Numbered from the stretch's first letter, positions 13,398 to 25,705 are shown. The stretch: 64,000 bases of DNA from Meconema thalassinum (GCA_946902985.2 OX336388.2:118769894-118833893), one strand, 5' to 3'. Program-made: numbers and translations. Notes: generated from the letters alone by a model not told the origin.

Positions 13398-16300
13398 TGG
13401 TGTATTCTTTGGAATACACGGTAAGATAGAGTAAGCTTTTGCTTCTCTTTGCTTTAGTTCAACCCTTCCTTTTTTCTCAAACACCAACAGTGATCTCCTG
13501 ATTTCTCTTTGTTGGTATATGTCTCTCATATTACCTGTAAGTCTCTTCTAGATATTATTATTATTATTTAGGCTATCACTCGTGATACGAGTATGATTGT
13601 CTTCCAAGTTACATTTATGTAAATCTTCGCTGTAATCCAACATTAGACCTAATCATATTGCGTGAGTTCTTTGGTGACTGTACAGTCCGATCCGAGAACC
13701 ACAGACTCTTCCACAATATTGGCACACAAGGTCTTGAGCAGCCAGTGGATCTTGGGAGTTGATCATTCTGCGAATCATGCGCTCTTTCCTGGCATTTCTT
13801 TTTTCAGCCAGAAGCCTTCTTCTCTCTTGTTCGAAGTACAAGTGGCCTTGATGGACGTTGCGGCGCCACTCTGATCGGTCGGATGCGACAACCTCCCAGT
13901 TACCTGTATCAATTTGACAGTTCTTCAAGTTGGTCTTCAGAACATCTTTGTAGCGTTTTTGTTGTTGCCCACCCTGCTTTCTCTGACCGACATTCAGCTG
14001 GCAATATAAGATTTGTTTTGGGAGGCGGAACTCAGGCATGCGAACTACATGTCCTGTCCATCGAAGTTGGTGTTTTATAATGAGAGCCTCTATACTAATA
14101 GTGCTAGCTTCCTCTAAAACACTTGTGTTAGTGCGCCGGTCTTGCCATTTAATACCAAGAATTCTCCTAAGGCATCGTTGATGGTATTTTTCTAAAGATA
14201 CGAGGTGCCTTCTGTAAGTAACCCAGGTTTCGCAGCCATAAAGCAGAGTGGGAACTACAACAGCTTGATAAACGTATAATTTTGTTAGAATGCTAATGTA
14301 TATATATCTTCCATGACCCACCTAGCGTCATCTAGCAGCGAATCTCTGAAGTTCCTCAATTCTTCCCTGTACAAGAGGACTTCCTTATCAATCTAGCCAC
14401 CAGATCACGTCGCCATCGCCAGCTATCATCTCCGTGATCAAGAGAACTTCGTCTACTTTTTCACCCTCCAGGCGGCGCTAGTGACTCCTACTATCAACTC
14501 TTTGAAGACCATTTCATCAAGAAGATTTTTATAACTGTAAAGTTGGCTATTCTTATATGTATTCCTTTTGTCTCCTACCCCCACTCTTTTTCCCTTCCCT
14601 GGTCCCTCCGCGCTCCGTTGAGCGTGTCTCACTTGTACGTCGGAAGTCAAACCAGTCAGTTAGAGCTTAACTAAAGCTCGCCTCCTCCACTCTAGAGGCA
14701 AACTTTTAAATTCAACGCCATGTTCGAGTTTTAAAACCAACCGTCAACAGCAACATCGCCTTCTTCATGAAGCAAAGATAAGTACCGACTTCATGTTTTA
14801 ACCTCATTATCATCGCTTTTAAAAGGCTCAATGCTTTTATTTGGATTTTACAGACAGATAAAGTTGCTATGTGATAATAACTGCTTTCAAGAGATCTTCT
14901 TGATCAAACTCAAACTATCAAGTCTAACTTTCAAAATGAAAGATTTTCTGAGATGCTATCTCACATCGAGGGATATTTCCAAAATACCCACTGTCTATAT
15001 AATCTAGTTTTCCGCCGAGGGATTCTCTACCCAATTTAAACAAGTCATCATTGCTCTGGAACCTTCCAGAACCTACACTCTATCTACCAGTTATACTGTC
15101 ATATATTTTCCACTCACATATGGGAATACTTTTTCAAACTAAGGAATCTTCCTTAGGAACTGCTAATCAATATCTAATTTTTCTTCCTCCGTTGGGATTT
15201 TTCTGGTGCATTCAACTATAACTTACAAGTTTTTCAAGCAATAGACTCTCGCAAATCTAGTGTAACTAGTTATTTTCCACCATTGCAATAACTTTCTTTG
15301 CCATCAACTTTTTGTGCTACTACAGTGAACTTTTCAACTATATCAACTGACTATAGTGAAAACAGTGCCTGTTCAACTTTTCATCCGCGCCGCGCTCGTC
15401 CGAGTACAATAAATACGGCCATGAACACTTTTCCACAATCCCATTTGATCTTTCCCAAACCCTTTACTAACAAACTAAAATAATAAAATTGTTACTTTAG
15501 GTCTTTTTTCAATGAGGTGTCACTCTACATAAGTGCCCTCCCTTATTTGATCCATGTATAACGAAATAATGTCTGTAAAACTTCGTGTCTAGTACACGCC
15601 TTAAATTATATTGTTTCTCCCTTTTAATGAGGGAATCCAATTCTTTCAACTCATAAGTGAGTTATCTCTAGGTTTCACGAAAGGGAAACTTGCCCCATTT
15701 TTCTCGTGATCCCTACTTAAACACAGGAATTCTAGAAACTTCCTTTCGATTGTTCTCTTCAGGTTTCACAATAAGTGACCTGCCCTATTTGTATAATCTC
15801 CTATGTATAATCATTAAGCGTATTTCTGTATCAATACAAGAAGTTATAGAAACTTCTATTTCATTTCTTCCTGTTTTTTTGTTGTTACTTTCAAAGTTGT
15901 TCATACTTCTAAGATACTTATCTAGAAATCTTTAAAGTACACACCTTGTACTTGACTTATTGTTTAACTTTAATTGCGTCAGTTATCTTTAAATTTTTCA
16001 TTTATTCATCTTAGCCATTTCAAAATCTTACGAAGATTTTAAAGCATATAAAAGGTTTAAAACCAAAAGAATTATCAATTGCCTGGCGCAAGCTTTACAT
16101 GTTTTCGGAGATCTGCGACCCCAATTGTTTATAAAAATCAAAATTATATATTTCTTACAAAAACTACTTCCTTTTACATTGTTAAATAAATTAAAGATTT
16201 TTTCTTTGCTTTATAATTTCTCTAACATAACGGTTAGGCAAGATCCTGTCTTCCTTGACTCTTCCTATTTAAGAAAAATAAATCTATTGATAGGGTTTTC

Positions 16301-17058
16301 ACCATTTGTTGCATTTGAGCAAGAACTCTTAGTTATTAACTTAGTAAAGTCTCTCTTAGCTTTAATAGCTAATTCTAACTGGCCAGTAAGGCAAGCATAG
16401 CTCGCTACGCCAGCTTCCTGCTTGTGGAGATTCTCTCTAACACTTATGGTTGGTTTTTCAAAATATAAGTGTTTCTCATTGTCTAAACTTTTAGTCGGCG
16501 CCTTGCTGGGTAAGAGCTTAGTCATTCCTAAATGCAACTATTGGTACACTTACCAAAATTATTCCCAAAGGTATAATTGCTTTATCCCTATCCTTCTTGG
16601 AAGCATTTGGTCGCTCTTTAGAAATTCTACAATTTCAAAAACTAAAATATCGAAGCTGATTCAAATTATTTGCACTCTTCAAATTACTTGTTTAGAAACA
16701 AACTCCTTTGAACAGATACACAATAAATCTGTTACTCTTTGTCTTGCCAGACCACCTCCCTTCCCCATAGTAGGCATATGTATGCTTGAGAGGGAATACA
16801 CTACAGAAGCTTTCTCGCGAACAGCCCAAGTTCTAGCTGCGTTTCCTGTTAGTTTCGCCCAGGTCCCTACCCACTTTAGGTATCGGAGAGCGGATTTACA
16901 GTGGCAGCTGCCTTTGAGTATACTTAAAGTTAAAATTATAACTTCTGTTGGACTCTCGTCCTATTTTTCCATCCTTTTTCTCCAGTCCGAAACCCACTTC
17001 TTTTTCTTCATCATCTTCCCTTGGGGATTAGGTTATTCCCAAGCTAATAATCTACCCA
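13398..17058 (+). repeat. 3' LTR of BEL-1 with internal LINE insertion
   Basis: It matches 4858-7792 across its length apart from scattered substitutions and small indels, and is interrupted at 13556-14303 by a LINE fragment. Without that insert it is about 2.9 kb. It ends TCTACCCA at 17058, followed by the target duplication catgt. The base stretch directly before it (13385-13397) is pyrimidine-rich, not a polypurine tract. Confidence 0.9.
13556..14303 (-). pseudogene. 5'-truncated LINE fragment (C-terminus of RT polyprotein) inside the 3' LTR
   Basis: On the minus strand an open frame from about 14300 down to 13653 encodes the C-terminal tail typical of insect LINE ORF2 proteins: LLYGCETWVTYRRH, RCLRRILGIKW, LRWTGHVVRMP, then a terminal C2H2 finger CQYCGRVCGSRIGLYSHQRTH. 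The RT core is missing, as expected for a 5'-truncated copy. The 3' end is a short (TAA)n run (13556-13569 on plus). The flanking LTR reads gatata on both sides, consistent with a short target duplication. The clade (L2/Kiri-like against others) cannot be fixed from this tail alone. Confidence 0.8.
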
Positions 17059-17214
17059 CATGTACCATGTCATTTATTTAAATCACTTGACACCAGAGTT
17101 CGCATAAGCGTTTTCCGTTCAGTATGTCATATACATTCCACATGGCTGAGAGTGCGTCATGGTATCAATTTTCGACACGGCGCGCTGATTGTTTCTCTTA
17201 CCAGTGCCAGCTGG

Positions 17215-17480
17215 ATCGATCGATCGAGTTGGCAGTGCGTCTCACACTTCCGTTCGATCCACCACTGCCCGCTAGGGCACACTTCCAATCGATGGATCGA
17301 GCGGGCAGTGCATACTTCCGTTGTACACCACTGCCAGCTAGTACACTTCCGTTTGATCGATCGAGCGGGCAGTGCATACTTCCGTTGTCCACCACTGCCA
17401 GCTAGTACACTTCCGTTTGATCGATCGAGCGGGCAGTGCATACTTCCGTTTGATCCACCACTGCCAGCTCGATCGTTCCG
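17215..17480. repeat. 64-bp tandem repeat, about four copies
   Basis: The core TTGATCGATCGAGCGGGCAG recurs at 17353 and 17417 (period 64), with a degenerate earlier copy near 17287. Each unit also contains ACTGCCAGCTAGTACACTTC. It contains palindromic GATCGATC and is GC-richer than its surroundings. Several overlapping open frames on both strands are by-products of the repetition. Confidence 0.8.
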
Positions 17481-17499
17481 ATCCACTTCCGTCCCCAAT

Positions 17500-18268
17500 T
17501 TTCAAAATCACTCCCACAAAACTATCCAGCAACCGAGCGGAAAGATGTTACATATCAATAAGGACGGGTATTTGAGAAAATTAGGTTTCACTTCCGCCAA
17601 AGTCTCTCAGCTTGGAGAGGATACATGCATCATTAACAGAATTAAATGTTTTGGAATCGTTTTCCAATGACCTATAGGCTTACTCTGTGAGCTACCAGAA
17701 TGGGATTGACAGATCTCGCCTCGCCATGTGGTCGGGAACGAGATTGCCAAATGCTCGCTCCTGCAGCGCGCGCGTGGGCAAATGAGTTAGTTCATTCTTC
17801 TCCCAATTTTTTGTGAATAGTAATGTCTTCAAGAAAACACAGAGTTCGATAACTTACATTAATGTTAGCCTACATGTTTTCTATAGCAGGCTTCAGGCTT
17901 GAAAAGAGGATTTTGCTCCTATATTGCGTACGAAATAGTTAGGCAAGTTTGCACTTAAACCCGAGAAATATTTACTCACATGCTTTCAACTTTTTTTTTA
18001 CCGCTTAGGCTATTAATAAGTACCGTATGTTCAAGTAGAAGGCCTCGGCATTTCATCAGCTCTCACTACCATTATTGCTATACGCACCAGTCAAAACACT
18101 GTCAATAATCTTGTTAGTTTTCATTTTGGCATCATTAACATTCCTCAAGTCAGCTACTTTGATTAACGTCCTAACGCCTTAACTTTGGAGAGAGTTAAGT
18201 TGTTACTCAGAGCAAAATCATGTTTAAGAAAACACACAAAAAACAAGTAGTTTCGTGAAGAAATATAC
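17500..18268. other. Unassigned stretch
   Basis: No gene or repeat family was recognised. A 172-codon plus-strand open frame ending at 17670 overlaps the tandem repeat and shows no domain. Confidence 0.4.
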
Positions 18269-21177
18269 AGCCTATTTTCATATATCCTACTCATGTTAAT
18301 TGCCTCTATCAACATACAAAATTTCAGTTTGAAGGTTGTGATAGATTCGTATATATTGAGAACCGTCTAAATATTTCAGATGGTCGCCAGGTTGGATTTT
18401 GATTTATGTACTATTACGTGAAGATTATTGTGTACGTGTGGTATTCAAACTTCAATCGCATGATTAGAACACGAGAAGTAAAATCGAGATTTTAAAATTT
18501 CGCAAAACTGCCATCTTGTGGTTATGAAAACAATTGAATTAAATTAGATGCCAGTGGATTAACAATTGTATAAGCATTTAATGTGCAAAGTTTCACTGCA
18601 ATCGGACGATTAAATCACGAGATACGTCCATTTAAATATTTATAATTCGCGTCGCCGCCATGTTGGATTTGTGCTCACCAGGTTACTGAAAGTCCTATAG
18701 GTGAACTTATGTTCATAGCCTCAATGAAAATTTTAAAAAATTCAGTTTGATTGCTGTAAAAGATTCGTAGAACCGTCTAAATATTTCGGATGCTCGCTAT
18801 TTTTGATTGTTATATGTATAGGCCATATAGTTATGTACCATTAAAGGAAAATTAATCCGTAGGTTCATTATTCAAACTTTCACTTCGATCGCATGATTAC
18901 GACACAAGAAATAAAAACATAATTTTGAAATTTCGCACAGCAGCCATCTTGAGGTTATGTAAACAATTGAACTAAATTAGATGCCAGTGCATTACAATAT
19001 ATATAATCAATTACTGTACCACATTTCACTGCGCTCAGAGAGTTAAATCACGAGAAAAGTCTATTAAAATGTTTCAACTTCGCTGGGCCGCCATGTTCAT
19101 TTTGTACTTTACAGATTTATGAAAGTTACATAGATAAACTTGCACTAGTGCCCTTTATCACCGTACAAAATTTCAGGGTGATATTTGTAATTGTTTCGGA
19201 GATATAGAATGCCATTGAAATATTTCGCACAGCCGCCATTTTTAGGTTATGTAAACAATTGAACTAAATTAGACGCCAGTGCATTAAAATGTGTATAAAC
19301 ATTTGCTGTGCCAAGTTTCATTACGTTTGGATGGTTAAATCGCGAGAAAAGTGTATCTTAAAGTCTCAAATTCGCTTGGCCGCCATGTTGGTTTAATAGT
19401 TGCCAGGTTTTTGAAACTCTCATAGGTGAACTTCTAGTAGTACCCTTTATCACCGTACACAATTTCAGGGTGATATCGGTAATAGTTTCGGAGATACTGA
19501 ATGCTGGTGAAATGCCGCCATGTTGGATTGGTGCGACACAATAAAATTTGAAGGGCACGGTCGGGATCTGGTTAGGATCTGTCAAAGCGAGACCTCCTCT
19601 TTCGGGAAGGACTAGAAGTGAAGCTTCTAGTCTAATAAGCAAATGAACTTTACTAAGTAGGAAAAGATTGAACATTGATAAGTAACTAGTAATGGAAACA
19701 GTTTGCCAATAACAGTGGTATTTTATTCAAAAACAACTTTCAAAAGATTAACAATAAATAAATATATAAACATGTAAATGGAAATGTGACCTTTGACAGG
19801 CCAACAACAAGTGAACAAGATTTCATAAGCTTTGAAGGCCAACAGACATGAGAATAAGTAACCACTTTGTGCCCAGTTAGTCTAAATTAAAAAAAGTAAA
19901 ACTATGCAGGGTAAAATACTGAGTAACTATAGTGCTCAATAATGGCTTAACATCTAGCCTAGGACTGCACACTGAGAGTAGGCTAGTTTATTTACAGAAA
20001 AATCAATATTAACATGCCAGTAGGGATAACATCCCGCTAGTCGCCTGATGGTTACAAGGCAAGGTTGTTTGCAATTGAAATGGGAGCATTCCCAAAAACA
20101 CCTTGATAGATTAAATAGAGAAATAACCATTCACTTCGTCAAATAGGTGTACTGGTGTTAAGCCCAATAGTTTATACAAAAATAGAGAAAAGGATGATTT
20201 GTTTTGAAGGATAGTTAACATGCGAAAGAGAGAAAACAGTTGTTTTCTCATAGCCCACAATTAAAAGGCTAATACATGCTTAAGTTGAGTTTGGCATGGT
20301 TTGACAAGTTATTTAAGTCATTTAACATAACTCTAAAAAATAAAGATACATTTTTAAGTTTAGAAATGGTTTAGGTTATATAAACACTTAGCTTGTTGGC
20401 GTTGGTGTAGAGGAATTTCCACATAATAGAAATAGAGGAAGAACCTGTTGATCACTTTTTTCCGTCTTAGAAATGTTGAAGACTTCGTGTCCAGCACAGA
20501 AGAAAATTGGTATATCACCTTTGCTCAAGACAAACTGACGTAGGCCAAGTATCGATGTTAAATTATATAGATTTCGTAGAACTCGCTTGTGACTGTTTAG
20601 CATGCACTGCGGGTTTGACTAGAAGCATTGTGCGATGCACACAGCGTTGAGACACTTTCCAGAGTTATGCAGACAGCGTGAAGACGGCTGGAGATGAGGG
20701 ACTGGCTGGAGACAGGCCGTTGATGTAGGCCAGGGCAGGCTTTATACCGGCCAACGCGCTGGATACGTGATGTGGACAGATGACGTCAGCCAATCCGAGA
20801 GCGTGGAGCTTTCTCGAAGGAAGCTGAAGGCCAATCACAATAAGGGGCCAACTGAAATAAACCTCGTGACGAACATTATTTCCGGAAAAGATGTACAGTA
20901 TCGCGGAACACGTACGAGCTGGTACAAATTGAGGGAAAAAGGGAGAGAATGACACTGACAGGTAAGAGGTTATGTTATAATAAAAATAAGTGAACTTTGT
21001 AAATTTCACTGAAAAGTGAATAGGGTCGGCCAGAATGGTGCTATGATCTTACCGAGTTTCAATGAAATCGCTCTAGCCGTTTAGAAGTTATTAGTGGGAA
21101 CACACACACGCACACACACACGGACAAAAGGTGATCTCATAAGCCTTTTTTTTTTTTTCATAAAATGAAAATAGGCT
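18269..21177. mobile_element. Inverted-end non-coding repeat, copy 1, interrupted
   Basis: It starts AGCCTATTTTCA (18269) and ends TGAAAATAGGCT (21166-21177), a 12-bp inverted pair. Inside, a module of roughly 350-400 bp recurs about three to four times with variants of GCCGCCATGTTGG, GTTATGTAAACAATTGAA, TAAATCGCGAGAAAAGT and TTTCGGAGATA. Near the right end lies a CA-rich run (acacacacacgcacac). The same element occurs at 30186-31675. The homologous sequence stops near 19568 and resumes near 21022. No coding capacity was seen. The superfamily is unknown; it behaves like a non-autonomous DNA transposon. Confidence 0.7.
19570..21022 (-). mobile_element. About 1.45-kb insertion inside the preceding repeat, possible solo LTR
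   Basis: The second copy of the host repeat (30186-31675) lacks this segment, so it is an insertion. On the minus strand a TATAAA lies at about 20737-20742 and an AATAAA at about 19724-19729, roughly 1 kb apart, which would suit an LTR in minus orientation. Clear TG...CA ends and a target duplication could not be established beyond ggg at both junctions. Two minus-strand open frames (20388-20603 and 20665-21009) show no known domain. Confidence 0.35.
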
Positions 21178-21660
21178 AATAAATGTGAACTGTCAGTTCA
21201 TAGATTTTAAAAAAGGAACTTGCCATTGAAGGATAGCATCAAGGACCTTCACACTGGTAGCTAGATGATGGGTGACCCACTAAGACTGATATTCCTGGAA
21301 GTTCTCGTTGCAGGTGTATCCGTAGATTTATTTCCAACTAGTCATTTTAAACGAAGGTTCAAGTAGTTAGTTATTGAAGTTTTAAGGGGCAGAACTGAGA
21401 GGTCATCTGCCCCTGAAGATTTCTGGCAGTGTCAGTGTCACTATCTCCGTCATTGTCACTCTCACTCTCGGAACTAAAGGACCGCCGTCATCTCTCTCCT
21501 CGAAATATTCCCGTAAAGTACATACCAGTGGCATTTCCTTCAAGACCACTGGGTAAGCACTGTTTACCTAGCACATTCTCATAAAAGTAATGTTTATATT
21601 ATTACTCGTGCTTTCTAACGCGCGAGCAACAGCAAAATCGCCGCTTTGAATGAAGTTTAG
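21178..21660. other. Unassigned stretch
   Basis: No gene, tRNA-like sequence or repeat was recognised. A short polypyrimidine stretch with repeated TCACT lies near 21430-21470. Confidence 0.4.
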
Positions 21661-21796
21661 GAGCCTTGATGATGATGATGATAATTGTTGTTTTATGGGG
21701 CCTAACATCTAGGTTATCGACCCCTAATGGTCTGGGTGATACCAAAATGTCAATGAAGTGGAAACTAGAACTAAAATTAAGTGAAAAGGAAAATAC

Positions 21797-22575
21797 TTAC
21801 AAAAGGGAACTCAGATTGAACTACTCACAAAATGGAGAACGATAATACTTACAAAAAGGAATTTAGAACGAAAATACTCACAAAAGGAATAGATTGAAAA
21901 ATACGCACAAAATGTAGGTTAAGTTCAAAATACGTACAAAATGCAATGTACAGTCGAAATACTTACAAAATGCAAGTGAAACTCAAAATACTTACAAAAT
22001 GCAAATGAGATTGAAAATACGTACAAAATGCAATTGAGGTTCAAAATACTTACAAAATGCAATTGAAATTGAAAATGCACAATGCAATTTAGGTTGGAAA
22101 ATGCCCATTTCAGATTCCAAATAATCACAAAGTGCAATTGATAATCAAAATACTTACAAAATGCAATTGAAATTGAAAATGCTTACAAAATGTATGGCAA
22201 ATTCAAACTACTCAATTGGATCGACAATACTTACAAAATGCAATTTAGATTGAAAATACTTACAAAATGTAATTTCGATTCAAAATACCCACAAAATGCA
22301 ATTGAGAGTCAAAATACTTGCAAAATGCGCACCTTAAAAAAGGCAATTTAGATTGAAAGTACTTGCAAAAAGCGGTTTGGGTTGAAAATACAAAATGCAA
22401 TTGAAATTCAAAATACTCACAAAAGTCCCAGACCCTATACTGAAAGACTTCCTAAAATGCAATTTAGATTGTCAATCCTTACAAAATGCAATTGAGGTCG
22501 AAAACACTCACAAAATGCAATTTAGGTCGAAAAGACTTACAAAATGCAACGGAGATTGAAAACACACCAAAAAAA
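21797..22575. repeat. 29-bp degenerate minisatellite
   Basis: The motif ACTTACAAAATGC recurs at 21961, 21990, 22019 (one change) and 22048, an exact 29-base period, and less regularly to either side for about 25 units. Spacers alternate between forms of AATTGAGATTGAAAAT. The regularity creates a 70-codon minus-strand open frame (21925-22137) with no biological meaning. The unit has no internal palindrome and the spacers are not unique, which excludes a CRISPR array. Confidence 0.85.
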
Positions 22576-22754
22576 AACTAGTTGGAATTTAGATACATGG
22601 GGAGCCAATTAACAAAAACAAATCGGCAATCTTAAAGTGAAAAGGAAATATAATGAAAAGAAAACAAGAGGTCTGACCCCTCGAATCAGGAAAGATGAGA
22701 CAAGGGTCAATTAAGGCGGGAAAGTGAAAGACTCCCTAGGCCTCGGATACCGAA

Positions 22755-22986
22755 TGTGGGAAGAAGGGCAGGAGTTCCGAGGTTTTGCCGCGAGTGATAT
22801 AGAGGGCGCGCGGACATAGAGAAAACAGTGGCCATGGACTTGATTGTTGTTGTTCTTTGGAGCTGGGAAGGCATCAACGTATTCTGTATTGATAATGTAT
22901 CGGTAATCTATTTTATTTGCATTTGTTAAATAAAATATTATATTTCGACAAATCAAACGTGAGTGTTTTTGACACCGGTTCCCACA
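22755..22986 (+). repeat. LTR-like insert in copy A
   Basis: This 232-bp segment starts TGTGGGAA and ends TTCCCACA, the inverted TG...CA form of an LTR, and contains AATAAA near its 3' half (about 22929). Copy B lacks it: its sequence passes straight from CCTCAGATACC to CTAATACCG. The junctions carry a few extra bases (gaa on the left, aattggggg on the right) between duplicated tacc, so a plain solo LTR is not proven. Confidence 0.35.
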
Positions 22987-23165
22987 AATTGGGGGTACCC
23001 TAATACCGTCGGGGTCGGAAAAGAACAGGAGTTGACCAAGGGAGGTCGACAGGAAAGAAGACGGAGAGGAGCCCGGCACAAGTAAGTGGAAGCAATGCCA
23101 GACACAACTGGGGTCCCATGGTCACCAACCCACGTCCCACTAGATGTGAGCCCCTGGGGGATCCA

Positions 23166-24445
23166 GGAGCCTTCTGGCGCGGACACTGCTATGGCCGACG
23201 GAGCAGTACACCAAAAACGTCAGGTCGTCCTTGATTGGCCAAGGCAGGGGGTGTGGAGTTCCATAGCCACACGGCTGTCGGGAAGACAAGGCAAAGTTGG
23301 TAGCAGGGCCTGCTTCGATTCGGACTGCTTACCCTGTTGAGATTAGAACACCAGCAGTAAGCCCTGCTGGCGTGTTTCTTCAGTCCCTACCGGGTGGGTG
23401 AAACTTTATAGGGGGTTTTGGTGCCAACGCTAGCTTGCCTTGTAGTAGTACCTGCTGACAACGTTAAAAACGCTAGCAGTCATCGCGCACGACGATGTAG
23501 TTGAGTTGTACTTCTATAGATGGCAGCAAAATCGGAAAATTGGTGAGTATTCTTGTTAATGTTGTCTATTTAATTAATATTTGAATATATATCAATAGTA
23601 AATACATATTGCAGTGCTTAGAAAAGAATACAATACGAAGAAATTGAATATATTGAATCACGCATCGATTTTAGTCGATACACTGCGCTCGAAAACGAAA
23701 TCAGATACTATCGATATAATTCAAAATAAGAGCTCCAACGCTTCCCGTAATTCAAACGTGATATTTCTTAATTCGATTGATAGGAAGTACCACATTGACA
23801 ATTAAATAATACTGGTGGGTGATAAGTGCAGCTGTAATTTTGTCTTACAATTCATTTTTAATATTGTAGTATAGTAGCTTACTCTTTCTATTTGTACATA
23901 TCTGTGGGGTAGGCCTATGTCATGCTATGTGCTTTGTGGAAACATGGGCTGATAACCTTGAAACATCCACAGCTATTCTCTACCCCATTATCACAGGTGG
24001 AAGAAATCGGCTATTATTAGAACAATTACTAAAATATGACCATTATAAGGCAGGGGAAAGAAAAAAAGAAAGAAAGAAAGAAAGAAAGAAAGGTGGGGGA
24101 GTAGAATAGGGGAAAGGGTCGAGTAGGCAAGGGCCGGGAGGGGAGTGGGGCCAGTAGGCCAGGTCGGGGCGGGTCGCGCTCGAAAGTGCATCGTCGCGCC
24201 ATCTCATATTGTTAGTTGGAACTACTTGCGCCGAGCAATAGGTTGGTGTCAAAATTTTGCATTAAGTTGCAGCTCTACCCATATATCCTCCTTGGTCCCT
24301 ACCCTCCATCATGATTGTTCACCTTTAGAGTACGCTGGGTGCGTTAGTTACAATCCTGCTGCGTCCGATTAACTGACAACGGATGTTTCTACTACAAGGT
24401 TTTTAGTACAATGAGCAGTGGGGTGCAAAAAGAGTGGAACGCTGA
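23166..24445. other. Unassigned stretch with (GAAA)n microsatellite
   Basis: No gene was recognised. A hairpin-like ACCAGCAG / CTGCTGGC lies near 23350-23372. A (GAAA)n run of about 35 bp lies at 24058-24092, followed by a G-rich stretch to 24175. Confidence 0.45.
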
Positions 24446-24449
24446 AGTG

Positions 24450-25556
24450 ATACAGAAACTAAACTGATTAATTCAAAATGCCCCTACATTGAAAGACTTA
24501 CTAAAAAGCAATTTAGATTATCAATCATCAATCACATATATTATTTCTGAAGTATAGATCCCTCCTGCGGCGCTCACAAGCGACCAATCGTGAAAAGTGA
24601 GCATTCAATTGAAGCAGAATAGACATTAGCAGTGACGAATTGAACTTTAATTTCATAAATAAATATAATTTCTTTAAAAAAAATTCTTTTAAAAAATGTA
24701 CGAAGTGTGTGATTTGCAGATACTATTTCTGTAGGAAAATACGCTCTATAATTGCTATCCACTTGACATTTTGGCCGCTGTGACGCCTGTTTCATGACAT
24801 TTTAACATTCTGAGGTCTTTCCTTTATCATTTTGTATGGATTTCAGAAACAGTAAATCAAAGGAATGAGTACGCAAATCGTATAATTTCATAAATATCGA
24901 ATAACCGTTGAGTGTTATGATGATCCAATTTTCAGTGATTGCCTTCTTAAGTTAGGAAACGTAGAACTTGGAATTTTAACTGAAATGTAAATAGTATTCT
25001 ATAATTATTTGGTTTAAATAAAAACGTAACAATCTTTCTCATTAAGTCTTTCATTATAAACCTATTGGGGAAAGTGCAGTTTATGAACAAGCCAGATTTC
25101 TGGCACGGGTGCGCTAGTCCTTACAAAATGTAATTGAGGTTGAAAATACTCGCAAAATGCAATTTAGATCGAAAAAGACTTACAAAATGTAGTGTAGTGT
25201 AGATTCAAAAAATTCGCTTTAGGTAATTTGGATATAGGGGGGGGGGCAAATTAACAAAAACAGTTCAGGAATCTTAAAGGGAAAGGGAAATATACAGTAA
25301 GGAAAGGAAAGCAAGAAGGCTGACCCCTCGAAGAATGAGGGATCAGGAAAGATGAGACAAGGGTCAATTAAGGTGGGAAAGTAAAAGACTCCCTAGGCCT
25401 CAGATACCCTAATACCGTCGGGGTCGGAAAAGAACAAGAGTTGACCAAGGGAGGTCGACATAAAAGAAGACGGAGAGGAGCCCGGCACAAGTAAGTGGAA
25501 GCAATGCTGGACACAGCTGGGGTCCCGTGTTCGCCAACCCACGTCCCAATAGATGT
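24450..25556. repeat. Interspersed repeat, copy B, interrupted
   Basis: It matches the second half of copy A in the same orientation. Minisatellite-like units at 24478-24535 and 25118-25200 are separated by about 575 bp of unrelated sequence (24540-25112) that looks like an insertion. The shared blocks GACCCCTCGAA, GACTCCCTAGGCCTC, ACCGTCGGGGTCGG and GGCACAAGTAAGTGGAAG follow to 25553. Confidence 0.6.
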
Positions 25557-25705
25557 GAGTAGTTTCTTTTATCTACTGACAAATGTTATCCTTCACTTCT
25601 CTGGTATTATGCATTTCATGCGGCACAGCATTCTCGGCTAGCTTCCACCTGTAACGAACTATTTCCACCGTCTATGATTCTCTATGATTCTGTTCATAAA
25701 TCATG

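Larger units (their letters stand above)
4858..17058 (+). mobile_element. Complete, inactive BEL/Pao LTR retrotransposon (BEL-1)
   Basis: Two long direct repeats (4858-7792 and 13398-17058) bound a gag-pol region. The outer ends are TGGTGTATTC and CTACCCA, and a 5-bp target duplication catgt lies at 4853-4857 and 17059-17063, the size expected for BEL/Pao integrases. A perfect tRNA-Phe primer site sits 5 bp inside the 5' LTR. The polyprotein has the BEL order gag, protease, reverse transcriptase, RNase H, integrase, with several stops and frameshifts. The 3' LTR has taken a 0.75-kb LINE fragment. Point differences between the LTRs are visible, so the insertion is not recent. Superfamily is assigned by similarity to the polyprotein at 37948-43094, whose integrase follows RNase H. 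Confidence 0.93.
21665..23165. repeat. Interspersed repeat with internal minisatellite, copy A
   Basis: It begins with a (GAT)n run and GGGGCCTAACATCTAGGTTA, a sequence that recurs in insect repeats, passes through a 29-bp minisatellite (21797-22575), then continues with GACTCCCTAGGCCT, ACCGTCGGGGTCGGAAAAGA and GCACAAGTAAGTGGAAGCAA and ends near CCCCTGGGG at 23160. Copy B at 24450-25556 shares the minisatellite tail and all the later blocks in the same order. Copy A has an extra insert at about 22750-22996. Non-coding. Confidence 0.65.

Noticed and set aside
16422..17081. 219-codon open frame inside the BEL-1 3' LTR
   Set aside because: No domain, not open in the 5' LTR copy and spanning the LTR end.
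17157..17575. Several overlapping open frames on both strands rich in SIDRSSWQW-type repeats
   Set aside because: They come from the 64-bp tandem repeat.
21797..22575. Regular repeats suggesting a CRISPR-like array
   Set aside because: The period is continuous with no unique spacers of constant size, units are degenerate and the context is eukaryotic.
22711..23079. 122-codon minus-strand open frame
   Set aside because: It spans the junctions of an LTR-like insert in a dispersed repeat and has no domain.
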